A DNA stretch of 64,000 bases from Alligator mississippiensis. Lineage: Eukaryota > Chordata > Crocodylia > Alligatoridae. Position numbers and translations under genes: made by a program. Below are positions 1 through 10,395 of this stretch, piece after piece. Below the pieces are notes generated by a model. It saw only the letters and a program-made list of their open reading frames with translations. It did no database searches and was not told the origin of the DNA. How positions within the stretch are numbered: position 1 is the first letter of the stretch; each line of letters opens with the position of its first letter. The stretch is from the NCBI RefSeq assembly GCF_030867095.1, contig NC_081824.1, positions 251,597,956 to 251,661,955 of the forward strand, read 5' to 3'.

Positions 1-668
1 GCAGGCACCCTGTCTGACCCACCATATGCTTGTACAAATCTAGGGAGGAGGGGATTATGGGGAAAGAGAAATTAACAGGCAAAGACAGGGAAATAATTTG
101 TTCAGTGCACCCTCCAAAAGTTCCCCAGACATCCCTCCTCCATCTATTGATTCATCCCTTCTGTCCTTACTCAGCATAGTGATTAAAGTATGAGAAGGGA
201 CATAGGTATGCAACAGGGAGGGGCAGATGGGACATTCCCAGTTCCCCCACAGGCCCTCTCCTGCCTGCACTGCCTCTACTGCCTTAGATTTCAGTGGAAG
301 TCCAGTCTCAGGACCTGGAAGGGATCGACTCTAAGCATGGCATTGACTGGCCAGCCTGGAGCTTTTCATGCTTGCTGTCCCCCTAACCTGGCCTGACGGT
401 TGGAGATCAGTTAGTCCTGTCTCTTCGCACATCCTCAACCAGCCTGACAGACCTGAGTGACACCCCCATGCCACCCCATACACATACACTGAGGCTCTCC
501 CCACCCAGCAGTCAGCCTGCAAGAATCATGTAGACATCAAAGTGATCTCCTGGGCATTCATTCATTGTGAATAGGGCAAGAGCTGCACTTCCACAAGATA
601 CAAGATTTATATGTTCCCTGCCCCTAGAGGATGGGCACAGGGTAGCTTTTGCTTTAGTCTTGCCAGCC

Positions 669-684
669 AAAAAAAAAAAAAAAA
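669..684. repeat. A-run in ARHGAP31 intron 1
   Basis: An uninterrupted run of about 16 A lies just inside the first intron, about 60 bases past the splice donor on the minus strand, where it reads as a T-run. Confidence 0.9.
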
Positions 685-741
685 GGTGGGGGGAGCATAT
701 GGTCCCCCCTAGCAAAGCAAGAATAGAAAAGAGGCAATTAC

Positions 742-841
742 CATCCTGCCCAGAGCCCTCCAGATATTCCGTCAGGTCACAGCCGAACACGCTCGCGACT
801 CCCTTCCTCTTGAGCTTCTGCTTCGCTCCCTTGTTCTTCAT
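742..841 (-). CDS. ARHGAP31: ARHGAP31 first coding exon (partial gene)
   Basis: This exon encodes the N-terminus of a Rho GTPase-activating protein (CdGAP, which acts on Cdc42 and Rac1 at the cell cortex and focal adhesions). It reads 33 codons plus one base. It opens with MKNKGAKQKLKRKG and continues through FGCDLTEYLEGSGQD, which I recognise as the start of ARHGAP31 just before its RhoGAP domain. The start is firm: an in-frame TAA (845-847) lies two codons upstream of the ATG (839-841). The exon ends in phase 1 at a GT donor (gtaatt on the minus strand, 741-736), so the next exon should begin by completing a Val codon. From memory it differs from the human protein at only about three positions. 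Paralogues ARHGAP30, 32 and 33 begin differently. The rest of the gene lies to the left, outside the window. Confidence 0.9.
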
Positions 842-1000
842 GAGTTAGTCCCAAAAGAGGCTCACCCCCCTCCTGCCGAACCCCCCTCCCCCCCCCTCAC
901 ACCAAGCGCAGGCACAGCTCACGCTTCTCCTCAGACCACTGCCTGTATCCCGCTCCCGGGAGGTGACATCGGGGGTCTCGCAGGACGTCCGGCCAGAGAA
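842..1000 (-). promoter_or_regulatory. ARHGAP31: CpG-rich 5' UTR/promoter region of ARHGAP31
   Basis: The sequence just upstream of the ARHGAP31 ATG is C-rich and has several CpGs (around 855, 906, 951, 970, 979, 985 and 990), in contrast to the CpG-poor surroundings. It holds a C-run and a cccgctcccggg block. No TATA box is evident. I infer a small CpG-island type 5' UTR and promoter. The transcription start cannot be placed from sequence alone, and a further non-coding upstream exon is possible. Confidence 0.5.
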
Positions 1001-2428
1001 ATGTGCATTAATCCCCACCAGATGTTGGGTTGCTTGTGTGGCAGGGGAAGATCAGGACGAGAGAAGGCTCCCCAGCAGGCAGCAGCAGTGATCATAGCCC
1101 AAGCCCGGAAGGGATCTCATCAGAGGGTGGTGGGTGGTAGACTGGTGTCCACATCAGAGCTGGCGAGTCAGGGCAGACGAAGGCAGAGGTGGGTGTCGTC
1201 TCCTCAGTGGTCCCCTCCAAAGCCACCCACAGGATGGAAAGTCAGTAGGTCCTGCCCACTGTTGAGAGGAAAAACTCCCCTCTTTTTAAACTTCTTTCTT
1301 CCCTGAACTTGTGGAAGAAACTGAAAGCTCCAAAAACACCAATGAAGAGGGACCCAGGCAAAGGCTGTATGAAGCTCCTCTTAGCTCTCCAGCCCTGCCT
1401 TCCCTTGCCCGTTTGCCTTCGGACAGCAGTAGTGGAATGAGAAACGAGTTTCCTGTCCTCCCTCTCCCTCTCCTTTTCCCCTGTTTTACAGATCCTGGGA
1501 TTATCCAGCTCAGGAAATGCTGGAAGGAAGTTAGCTGAGGAGGGGGCGGAGGATGGCCGTTTTTTTGGCAGCAGAGAGTGTGTGCAGTAGGGATGAGGGA
1601 AGGCAGACAGCGAAGTTTGGAAGGGGAGGGCAGGGGGTGGGGGGAGCCTGTCCTGACAGACGAAAGATAACGGACTGCCTCAAAGGAAATCACGACTCCC
1701 TGAGTGGGGGCCACGGCTTGGAGATCAGTCGCTTCCTGTGCCACAAATGCTCCGCTTTGAAAAGGCCTGCAGAGGAGGAGGCGAAACCAGAAACAGTTTC
1801 AATAAATGCCCTTCTCTGTTCATTGATTCTTTTGTCGTGAGACATCTTCCTGCCTTGCACACTCCTCTCCTGCTTCAGAGTTTGTGCTTCTCTCCAGAAG
1901 CACATGCAGACGAGCTGGGAAGCAAGAGGCAGAATGCTGAAACGCTGGAAGGGCAGGAGCAGGAGGGGAAGGGATCCCTGAGCACCCCTCCACCCCCGCC
2001 TCTCCCTCCTGAGCTCCCCTCCCAGAGAGTAGAAACAGATGCTGTAGGACCTCTTAAGTTCATGCACTTTGGAGTCAGTTCCCAGAAAATGCTCTTCCTG
2101 ACTTTTGAGTCAGGCAAGAATCAGAAATCCCCCAACATCTAGGGAGAAAAGAAGAAAGAGGCAGAGATCTGGATAGCTTTCCCCTCAGACTGAGACCCCC
2201 TAAAGTTTGTGGGACACTCCACAATAGGCACGCATACATGATAACAGTAACCTCTTGGCTTTTCATGGTATCTTCAAGCAAGGATCTCAAAGCTCCTTCC
2301 AGAGATGAGTAAATTAAAAGGGTTCCCACTTCATCACTTACATAAGTCAAATGTGTAACCCTGACAGACCCTTGTCCATCCCATTCTGAAGCCAATAGGA
2401 CTCCAAGGACTTTGGTTTAAACAAGGGG
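1001..2428. other. Upstream of ARHGAP31; no gene recognised
   Basis: This stretch is unique and moderately GC-rich, with purine/pyrimidine-biased tracts (for example 1440-1500 and 1960-2020). Open frames on both strands give low-complexity, proline/serine-rich translations with no recognisable domain and no convincing splice context. It could contain 5' UTR exons or regulatory DNA of ARHGAP31, but nothing specific can be assigned. Confidence 0.5.
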
Positions 2429-2490
2429 AAAAGAAAGAAAGAAAGTAAGAAAGACTTTGACTTTTAAGACTTTGACTTTTGACTTTTAAG
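2429..2490. repeat. Simple repeat (GAAA)n then imperfect ACTTTTGA-type units
   Basis: A short GAAA microsatellite (about 2431-2454) is followed by three imperfect copies of a gacttt/aagact motif up to 2490. It lies immediately past the polyadenylation signal of the candidate terminal exon. Confidence 0.8.
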
Positions 2491-2495
2491 AGGCG

Positions 2496-2501
2496 TTTAT
2501 T
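2496..2501 (-). promoter_or_regulatory. Polyadenylation signal AATAAA for the candidate terminal exon
   Basis: AATAAA reads on the minus strand at 2501-2496, about 200 bases downstream of the stop codon of the candidate exon at 2699-2957. The distance suits a short 3' UTR. Confidence 0.4.
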
Positions 2502-2698
2502 CCAGGGAGGGTGACAAATCAGGGCCAGTAGAGATTATGTACAGGTTGGCCCAGAGATCTGGGCTTCATGGACAAGGCCTGGGCTCATGACCTGCAAGGC
2601 CTGACCGCACACTGTAGACAAAAAAAAAAAAAAGGGACAAAAAAATATATACATATATACAGTTCTACAGCAGGGACGCCCAGGGAGGCCTCAGGACA

Positions 2699-2957
2699 TC
2701 AGGGGTTGGCCTGCACGGGCAACCGAGGTCTCGGCTCGCTGGACCCGTCCCTGTACCCTAAGCAGGTGGTGGCATCACAGCGCAAGGAGCAGGCATCCCC
2801 CCTCGACTTGGCACTGCACCCCCAGCGTTCCTCAAAGTTGGGCACCGTCCGCCGGAGGACCGCATGCTCGAATTCAAGTGAGAGGAGGCCCGCACCAGCA
2901 GACGGAAAAGCTGCAGGGCGTCGTCCATCCTGGTCCCAGTGAGCCGGTTTCAATGGC
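2699..2957 (-). CDS. Candidate 3'-terminal coding exon of an unidentified gene
   Basis: On the minus strand a pyrimidine tract ending in an AG (about 2958-2972) could be a splice acceptor. After it an open frame runs about 85 codons to a TGA at 2701-2699. The translation is rich in Arg, Pro and Cys, with a Cys-bearing segment (WGCSAKSRGDACSLRCD) near its middle. The DNA has higher GC and more CpG than its surroundings. About 200 bases past the stop is an AATAAA signal, as expected of a short 3' UTR. I do not recognise the protein. A second frame also stays open for about 55 codons, so the reading frame is not certain, and a non-coding RNA exon is possible. It lies on the same strand as ARHGAP31 and upstream of it, so it is not part of that gene. 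Confidence 0.35.
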
Positions 2958-2972
2958 TCTTAAAGAAAGAAA

Positions 2973-5900
2973 AGCCTGGGTCTTCATTAAAATTGTTGGC
3001 AGTTTGACCCAAGTGGAAGTGAGGGGCTTGGCTTGGGGAAGCTGAGGGGATAGCCAGAATTGGCAGAAAGAGTTTCCCTAGCTTTAATCTAAGCTCCACC
3101 TCAATGGTAAGTGCCGTCTGGTCATTCAGAATATAGCAGGGGGGAATTTTAAAGGGAGTTGGGCCTTGCCAGCTTTCTGATTTTGCACCAGACATCAATA
3201 AGGCTCTGTTCACTAATACAAAGGACTGCTCCCCAGATTTTCAAATGGATGGATGCCATTTGCAAAAGTTATCTTTGTTTACTGCACGCACAGGAAGGTC
3301 AGAGAGCTGAGAGGAATGCCCTACAAATATCAGCCCATTTTAGAGCTGGAGACAATTGAGGCGCAGAGAAGGGATGTGGCTTGATTCATAATCACACAGG
3401 GAGTTAGTGTCGCACAGAACTCAAACCTCCTCACTCCCGATCCCCTGCTCTCAAAAACAAATCCCTGTTCATTCTCAGAATCGGGAAATGAACCTAGTCC
3501 TCCTACTGCCCACTCTCATGCCTGGACAGCAGGCTCTTCTCAGGGTGCCTCAGTGCTGGCCTGGCTCTCAGAGCCTTTGAAGCTTTCTGAATATATTTTT
3601 GGCTTCTGGACATATCTTGATGTTGGATAAAATACAGAACTTGGCTCTGCCGCTGCACACTGTCAGCTCACCTCATGCCACAGCACATCCCGAGTGACTG
3701 ACAAGGGGCAAACTACAAAAGCGTCTGATGGCTGTTGCAAACAGAAGGGCTCTAAAATGGGGGTGTTTTGCTAAACCCTATTCTAACTTATCTGAGCTGC
3801 TAGCTGGTTTCTGTGGGAAGAACAAGTTCATCCTCTTGCCCCTCTGGGTAGCTTCAAAGAAGGCTTTTTCTTCTGCACACAACAGCTGTACCCTGGGGAG
3901 CTGAGGACCCATGATATAATTCCAGAAAATTAGTCTGATTCACAACAGGTTTCACTTGCCTGTATCTTACATCTAGTGTTTCATTTCTGGCAGGCTCCTA
4001 ACTCCTGCCATCATCCAAAACCTACTTTACAACCCTCTTTTGCCAGAACTGCATAATGTCCAATTCAAGACATCTTCAAATGGAGAGCACCTACCATTGC
4101 ATGGAATCAGTCCCTGCATTACAGAGGCAACCTGGTCCCCACTGTCAGCTGGTTTGTAACCTAAAATGTGGCTATACACAAACCAGAGAAGAAAAAAACA
4201 GTGGTTGGGATGGTTTAGATAGGGATGATCCCACCTCAGGCAGGGGATTGGATAGAGGTCCCCTTTGAGCCCTACTTCTCTATGATTTCTATCACTAAGG
4301 CTGAGGAGGGGTTCTTGGGTTTTCTCAGAGAGCACCAAATCCTGAGGGGAATTTCCACCCAGGCACTGATCTTCAATAAGGGCTTTGCCTTCGGAAAGTA
4401 CGGATTACGAATGGAGTCAGAATCCCCCCAAGATAAGAGCCCTTCTGAGTCTGTGCAGACAGACTGCGACAAGCACTTCTGCACTTGTTCAGTTATTACT
4501 GAACAGGGCTGGACTTGATGAAAAGGCCCAGTGAAGTCAAAGTGATTGTGAAGTAAGATGGTCCAGGGTCAGCACCACAGCGCTCTACTGCTATAGTCTA
4601 GTGCCCCAGCATTGTGATTCTGAAGAGAAGTGTCCCCCTGCTCAACATTAACATCTATTTTAAGGATGAATTTGGGGAGGAGGGAAAAGATTTGAACTGA
4701 AGCAAGAACTGGAACAAGCAAGGAGTCCACATTGCTTGTTGTTTCTAAGGATACTGCTATTGCCTAACTCCAGCTATGCGCACACCTCCCATTGACTCCA
4801 CCAGGATCCCTATGTATACACAGGACTTGCAGACTGGCCTGCATTCTGACTGTGCGTCCATTTCTTGCCCCATCTTTCCTCCTTAATGTGCTTTTTGCTG
4901 TGCTTTATCATGGAAGATGTCCTGAGCTTCAACCCTGGTAAGTTTACCTCTTGCCATACTACAATGCAGCTTTAGTTGGCACTTTCTTTTTCTCCGTCTC
5001 TCAGCCTGCTGAGCATCAAAACTAATTAAATGAATAGCAGAGCATGGAGGAATGAAGAGATGTTATGTGCAAGGGGAAAAATATGTGTTTTCACATGAAA
5101 CTCGATAAGAAACGGGGTTGAGGAGGCAGAGCATTATAAGCTCTTGGCAGACAGCAAGAGGGGTGGAGAAAGCGGCATGCACCTGAGCAATGACAAAACC
5201 CTGTGGAAAGATACAGGGGAGGTTACTGCAAGATTAGGGGGGAATTGGAGGCTTGAAAAGAAAGACAGGGCCAGCAAGGTAGGAAGAAGCACAACAGTGG
5301 AGGCTTTTCCAAAAGACATCAGTATTTTAACTGGCTCCTAAAATAAATGTTGAGCCAGTAGAGCGGGCTGAGAAGGGGAGAGACACTGCTCTGTTATTGA
5401 TATATGAGAGAAAATCAAGAGCATTCATCTGCATTTGCACAGTCCTGAAGGGCCTGGAGTCTAGGATGCTTGCTGGAGGGTAAGACATTTGCTAGGCATA
5501 GAGAACGGGCAGAGAGAAAGGAAGGTAACAAAGGTTAAGGTAAAGAACAGGTGAGGGCAGGCATGAAAGTTTCAGCAGAGGCAAAGTCAAGGTGGCTTCA
5601 TTTATAGAAAAGCTCATAGAAATGTGAAGATAAAGAGTCCAAGCCAAAAGCCTGGACAGTGGAAGCCAAAAAGGAGTTCAAAAGTTGAAGAGGAGATAGG
5701 AAAGAGGGGTTAGAGGGGTGGAAATTCATCTACCATAAAAATGAGAGACTACAGAATAAAACAGGCACAAAGTCCATGTGGAGCATACTTTCCTAGGAGG
5801 GCCACTTCGCTACCTGGGTTGGAAACAACATAAAGCAGCATGTTACTCTGTACTTCATCCCCAGTCAGGATGTTCAGGCCTCATTTTGAAATCTTGATTT

Positions 5901-6039
5901 TGAATTTAGAAAACCAGTCATAATTCGAGGTGAGTCGCAGCACTTTCATCATACAGCCAGTCAGGTGGCCTTTGGGACAGAAAGGAGATCCAGCACAGTC
6001 AGTTCCCCCTTGGGGTCTCACAAATTAGCCAGGAGAGGA
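2973..6039. other. Unique sequence; no gene recognised
   Basis: About 3 kb with balanced composition and frequent stops in all frames. The short open frames show no domain, splice context or repeat identity. I see no tandem repeat or inverted repeat of note here. Confidence 0.5.
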
Positions 6040-7376
6040 CACTGTAGACTGGAAAATAGGGCAGCTAATTACTCAACGACCTTTTCTCCAGGGATGGGAG
6101 AAGGTCCTGGAGAACGGGTTTTGTCACAAGGCCTAGATGATATATTGGTCTAGCTTGACCAATCTCATTTCCTTCTACGACCAGGTGACCTATCACCTGG
6201 ACAAGGGAGAAGAGATTGATGTCATATATCTTGACTTCAAAAAAGCCTTTGACCTGGTTTCCCATAATCACCTCTTAGAGAAACTGGCCAATTGTCGCCT
6301 TGGGTCCTCCACGATCCACTGGCTGGAAAACTGGCTCCGGGGTCAGACCCAGAGGGTAGTAATTGATGGAAGTCACTCATCGTGGTGTCCTGTGACCAGT
6401 GGGGTCCCCCAAGGCTCTGTCCTTGGACCCATACTGTTCAACATCTTCATTAATGATGTGGACACTGGAGTCAGAAGTGGACTGGCCAAGTTCGCTGATG
6501 ACACCAAACTTTGGGGAAAAGCATCCACACCAGAAGACAGGCGGGTGATCCAGGCTGACCTGGACAGGCTCAGCAAGTGGGCGGACAAGAATCTGATGGT
6601 GTTCAACGCCGATAAATGCAAGGTTCTCCACCTTGGGAAGAAAAACCCACAGCATCCTTATAGGCTCGGCAGTGCTATGTTGGCCAACACTATGCAAGAA
6701 AGAGACTTGGGGGTCATCATTGACCACAAGATGAACATGAGCCTGCAGTGTGATGCTGCGGCTAGTACAGCGACCAAAACACTGGCTTGCATCCATAGAT
6801 GCTTCTCAAGCAAATCCCGGGACGTCATTCTCCCCTTGTACTCGGCCTTAGTGAGGCCGCAGCTGGAGTACTGCGTCCAGTTTTGGGCTCCACAATTCAA
6901 AAAGGATGTGGAGAAGCTTGAGAGAGTCCAGAGAAGAGCCACACACATGATCAGAGGTCAGGGAAGCAGACCCTACGATGACAGGCTGAGAGCCCTGGGG
7001 CTCTTTAGCCTGGAAAACTGCAGGCTCAGGGGTGATCTGATGGCCACCTACAAGTTTATCAGGGGTGACCACCAGTATCTGGGGGAACGTTTGTTCACCA
7101 GAGCGCCCCAAGGGATGACGACTAGGTCGAATGGTCATAAACTACTACAAGACCGTTTCAGGCTGGACATAAGGAAGAATTTCTTTACTGTCCGAGCCCC
7201 CAAGGTCTGGAACCGGAGGTGGTTCAAGCGCCCACATTGAACACCTTCAAGAGCAAACTGGATGCTCATCTTGCTGGGATCCTATGAACCCGGATGACTT
7301 CCTGCCCTTTGAGCAGGGGGCTGGACTCGATGATCTTCCAAGGTCCCTTCCAGCCCTAATGTCTATGTCTATGAAA
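6040..7376 (+). mobile_element. CR1 LINE, 5'-truncated, with 3' tail
   Basis: A 5'-truncated CR1-clade non-LTR retrotransposon. The first ~100 bases match the CR1 segment around the NYRPIS block but out of frame. It then runs through the reverse transcriptase and C-terminal region into a 3' UTR with the typical gggggctggactcgatgatc motif and a ctatgtctatga tail, the CR1 hallmark in place of poly(A). The exact 5' boundary is not visible. Confidence 0.9.
6137..7240 (+). pseudogene. CR1 ORF2 reverse-transcriptase fragment
   Basis: This is the longest open frame of the window (367 codons). It encodes the CR1 ORF2 reverse transcriptase from the FYDQVT block, through LDFKKAFD and GVPQGSVLGP (residues 89-98), to the catalytic FADDTKLWG (residues 119-127, bases 6491-6517). 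The C-terminal CR1 blocks QLEYCVQFWAPQF, RVQRRAT and [10 protein letters not shown] follow. It lacks the endonuclease and the start of the RT. A small deletion near 7213 shifts the frame after the KVWNR block, so the last ~30 residues are lost and a premature stop follows. The open RT frame suggests a fairly young copy. Confidence 0.9.
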
Positions 7377-9398
7377 TTTCTCTTCTGAGCTCCAGGGGCT
7401 GAAAGGCAGACATCACTCCAAGGCTATTTCTGGAAGCTCATCTCCCTTCCCCTTCACCTCCCCCCACAATTGTTTTTCCATCACTATAGTAAACTCTTTT
7501 CTCATCCGTAGCTTTTAAATCTCCACCAATCTGCCAGGCACCAAGAGGCACAAAAGGGAGGGTAGGAGCTGGGTGAGGGAGGGAGGCCAAGGGGAGAAAA
7601 AAAAACCGAACCCCTAAAAATAGCCCAGTTGAGTAAGAGTGTTTTCCTGACACAGACAGTTCATTGTTAGGCCCTGACACACTGGCTCAACCTTCCTCCC
7701 CACCCCTCTGTATTCTCTCTCTTTCCTCTCCCGCCCATTCCCCCGACCCAGCTTCCTGTTCACTCCCATCTCACAGTGGCCCAGAACGGGAGTGTATTGT
7801 GGAGTCTGCATGGCTCCGTGAAGGTTTTCACTTTTGCAGAATGCACTGGGTTAGACACCGGGGGCAACTCTCACCATCTCCCACCATGGGGCTTCCACTG
7901 CTCTCCGTCCTAGGCTCTGCCAACCCATCACGGGCCCTCTTTTATTCCTGCCTCCCTTTCCTTCTGCCTTAGGACTCCCACAAACTCACCCACCTTCTAG
8001 TATACAACACCTTTCTCCCCTGCCATGGGTTTTTCCCACCACTCTTATGCTCTTCCACTTTCTTCCCATTCAAATGTAAAACCTCCCTCATGATATTACT
8101 TAGCTCTCCAGTGATTCATGCCAACTAATGGTGCTATGGGTATAGGGGGCATTTCATGCTTACAGGCTGTGGGAAATCCCCTTCTGATGGCTTTGTGCCA
8201 GGGGCAGATTAACTACTAGAAACAACAGGCCCATGGCCCAGGTTGTGAGGCCATGCGGTGGCATCACTCCTACCGTTGTGTGCAACCAGGGAGGAAATGG
8301 TGGGTAAAACTGCAACGCAGTGAGATTCTGTAGGATCCATGCCTGTATTCAGCTATGCACATGGGCCTGGGGTATCCACTGCTGATATCCAGATAGCAGG
8401 GAGATGTTCAAAGCTGCCATTGCCCTTCCTCAAACAGCTGAGCAGTCATATCAGTCTGTATGTGTGAGGGCTGGAAGACCAAGTCATTCTATCTAAGTGC
8501 CTCTTTGAACCTCAGCATGGTCATCTCAGGGCTTCCATGGCTTTCCAGATTTACCCATATGATGTGCTGGTTTACTGACCTCCCACATGGTCATTTTCAT
8601 GTCTTCCTTTCATTTTTCCTCTTCAATTCAGTCAAGTTCTTCCTCTTCACCACCCAAATGGGCCATAGCTTCCTACATCATTAAACAGACCAACACTGAC
8701 TCTACCTGCTTCTCCAAATACTACCCCCACACCTCCCCTCTTCGTTCTGTCTCCAGACACAATGATCAAACTCCCAGCCAACCCTCACAGGCATTTTACA
8801 ACTTCCAACTCCAACTCTGCACTTTCTATGTTATGCTTTCTCCTTCCATATACCCCTGAAAATGCTCTTACCAACTTTTTAAACAACCTGTTCTTTGCTA
8901 AATCTCAGGATTGTTATCCCTTCCTCTTTTTCCTCAACTTACCAGCTTGCATTAACACTCTGGCAGAGAGCTGTTTTTTCATATCATGCCTTGCATCAGT
9001 CTTTTTCCTCTTGGTTCTTCTTCTGCCCCTAATTGCTCCTTCAGCTTGATTTTGAAAGATCCTCTGCTTCAGTCTCTAACGTTTTGTCCAACTTGGCTCT
9101 ATCTTTGCTCTTCTCTTTTCCCTCTATGTCTCGTCTCTGGGCAAGAGTGAAACACAGCTTCTAGTATCATCTCTATGTTAACAACTCATTGAATTCTGGA
9201 TAAATCATCTGCTGTCCAGAGGAAGATCTCAGCCCGTCTCCCTGACATCTACCTATGGATGTCCAATCATTAGCTGAGCATGAACAAAGCAAGGGAAATC
9301 TTAAACTTTCCAATCCAATTTTTCTTTCTCTCTCTCTTCTCTAACACTTTGAATCCCCTTCGGCCTGCAATCTAAGCATGCTGTCTTTAACTTCGCAG
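7377..9398. other. Unique, pyrimidine-rich sequence; no gene recognised
   Basis: About 2 kb with C/T-rich plus strand (for example 7680-7760 and 8580-9130). The open frames seen here are low-complexity by-products of this bias, rich in Ser, Pro, Leu and Phe. No domain or repeat family is recognisable. Confidence 0.45.
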
Positions 9399-9406
9399 TC
9401 TCTAGA

Positions 9407-9808
9407 TCAGTGATGCTCTGCCTATTGGTTCTGCAAACCAAATGAGTGGTGCAGGGCTGGTCCCACACAGAGTCAGCACACAGGGTTGGGCCCCGCATAC
9501 TCAGATCCCATCTCATGCTGCCCCTTGCACCTGGATCCCTCCTCATGCTGCCTGGATGAGGCCCGACAAGCCTGGATCCTGCCTCATGCTGTCCAAGTCA
9601 CGTTCTAGCCCTGCACACCTGATCTAGCATCCAGGGCTACACTATCTACCCACAGGACTCCTCATGGGTCCAGAAATTGGACAACGGAAGCAGCAATTAA
9701 CACTGCCACTGCTCCCTTGCTTCCACATTTTCAGACTCATGTGGAGCCCTGCAGGCCTAATAACACAGCACCATGGACCAAATTTGGTCCAGGGGGTTAA
9801 TCATCCCT
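9407..9808. mobile_element. Non-autonomous hAT-like element with 8-bp target duplication
   Basis: A 402-bp element is flanked by a perfect 8-bp direct repeat tctctaga (9399-9406 and 9809-9816), the size made by hAT transposases. Its ends are loosely inverted (tcagtgatgct at the left; the right end reads aagggatgatt on the other strand). Inside, near 9500-9600, is a short tandem array of a ~40-bp unit built on ctggatcc...tcatgctg. No transposase is encoded. Confidence 0.65.
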
Positions 9809-10044
9809 TCTCTAGACCCTCACTTCCAAACCCTGCTCAAGTCTTGTGCTTCTTCCCGTCCAACAAACAAATCCTTCTTCTCTCCTTCCACACAGCTACA
9901 ACTCTTGTTCAGGCCCTCCTCCTCTTGCATCTTGACCTTGGCAACCTCCTTCTTTCTGGCCCCTTTAGATCTGAACAATGCCATCTTGTCCTACTTATAG
10001 CAATTCAGAAGGCTGTAGAAGAGTTCACTTTCCTGGCTTATCAC

Positions 10045-10395
10045 TTGGAGCACAGGGGGCACGTTTACATGTGCTCTGGGGGTGGGGGACAGCACTTTGA
10101 TTAGAGCAGCTCCAAGAGCTGCTGTAACTAAAACTCCCCAGCATCTCAGGGATCAGTGTCCCCATGCTTCAAAATGGTGGTGGGGGCATTTGAATTATAG
10201 CTCATTTGATGAGCTTTAGTTCAAGCGCCCCCACCACCATTTTGAAATGTGGGGACACTGATACACAAGACACAGGAGGCTGCTAGAGTACAGTAATTAC
10301 TACGCTCCAGTGGACTTGATTAATCAAATCTGCTCTGCACTGTAATTACAACACATCAGATCAGCCTCTGCGCTTGTGTACAGGCACCCCCAACA
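10045..10395. mobile_element. Palindromic MITE, family A, copy 1
   Basis: A ~350-bp element with inverted ends (gggggcacgtttacat at the left; gggggtgcctgtacac on the other strand at the right). A long internal palindrome centres near 10205: a caaaatggtggtgggggc arm is mirrored by gcccccaccaccattttg about 60 bases later. It lacks coding capacity. A second copy of the same family lies inverted at 40880-41190. No clean target duplication was found. Confidence 0.65.

Noticed and set aside
1286..1744. Open frame of 152 codons upstream of ARHGAP31, minus strand
   Set aside because: Low-complexity, Ser/Pro/Arg-rich, no domain, purine/pyrimidine-biased DNA.
6377..7138. Several minus-strand open frames opposite the CR1 reverse transcriptase
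   Set aside because: Antisense shadows of the CR1 ORF2 coding strand.
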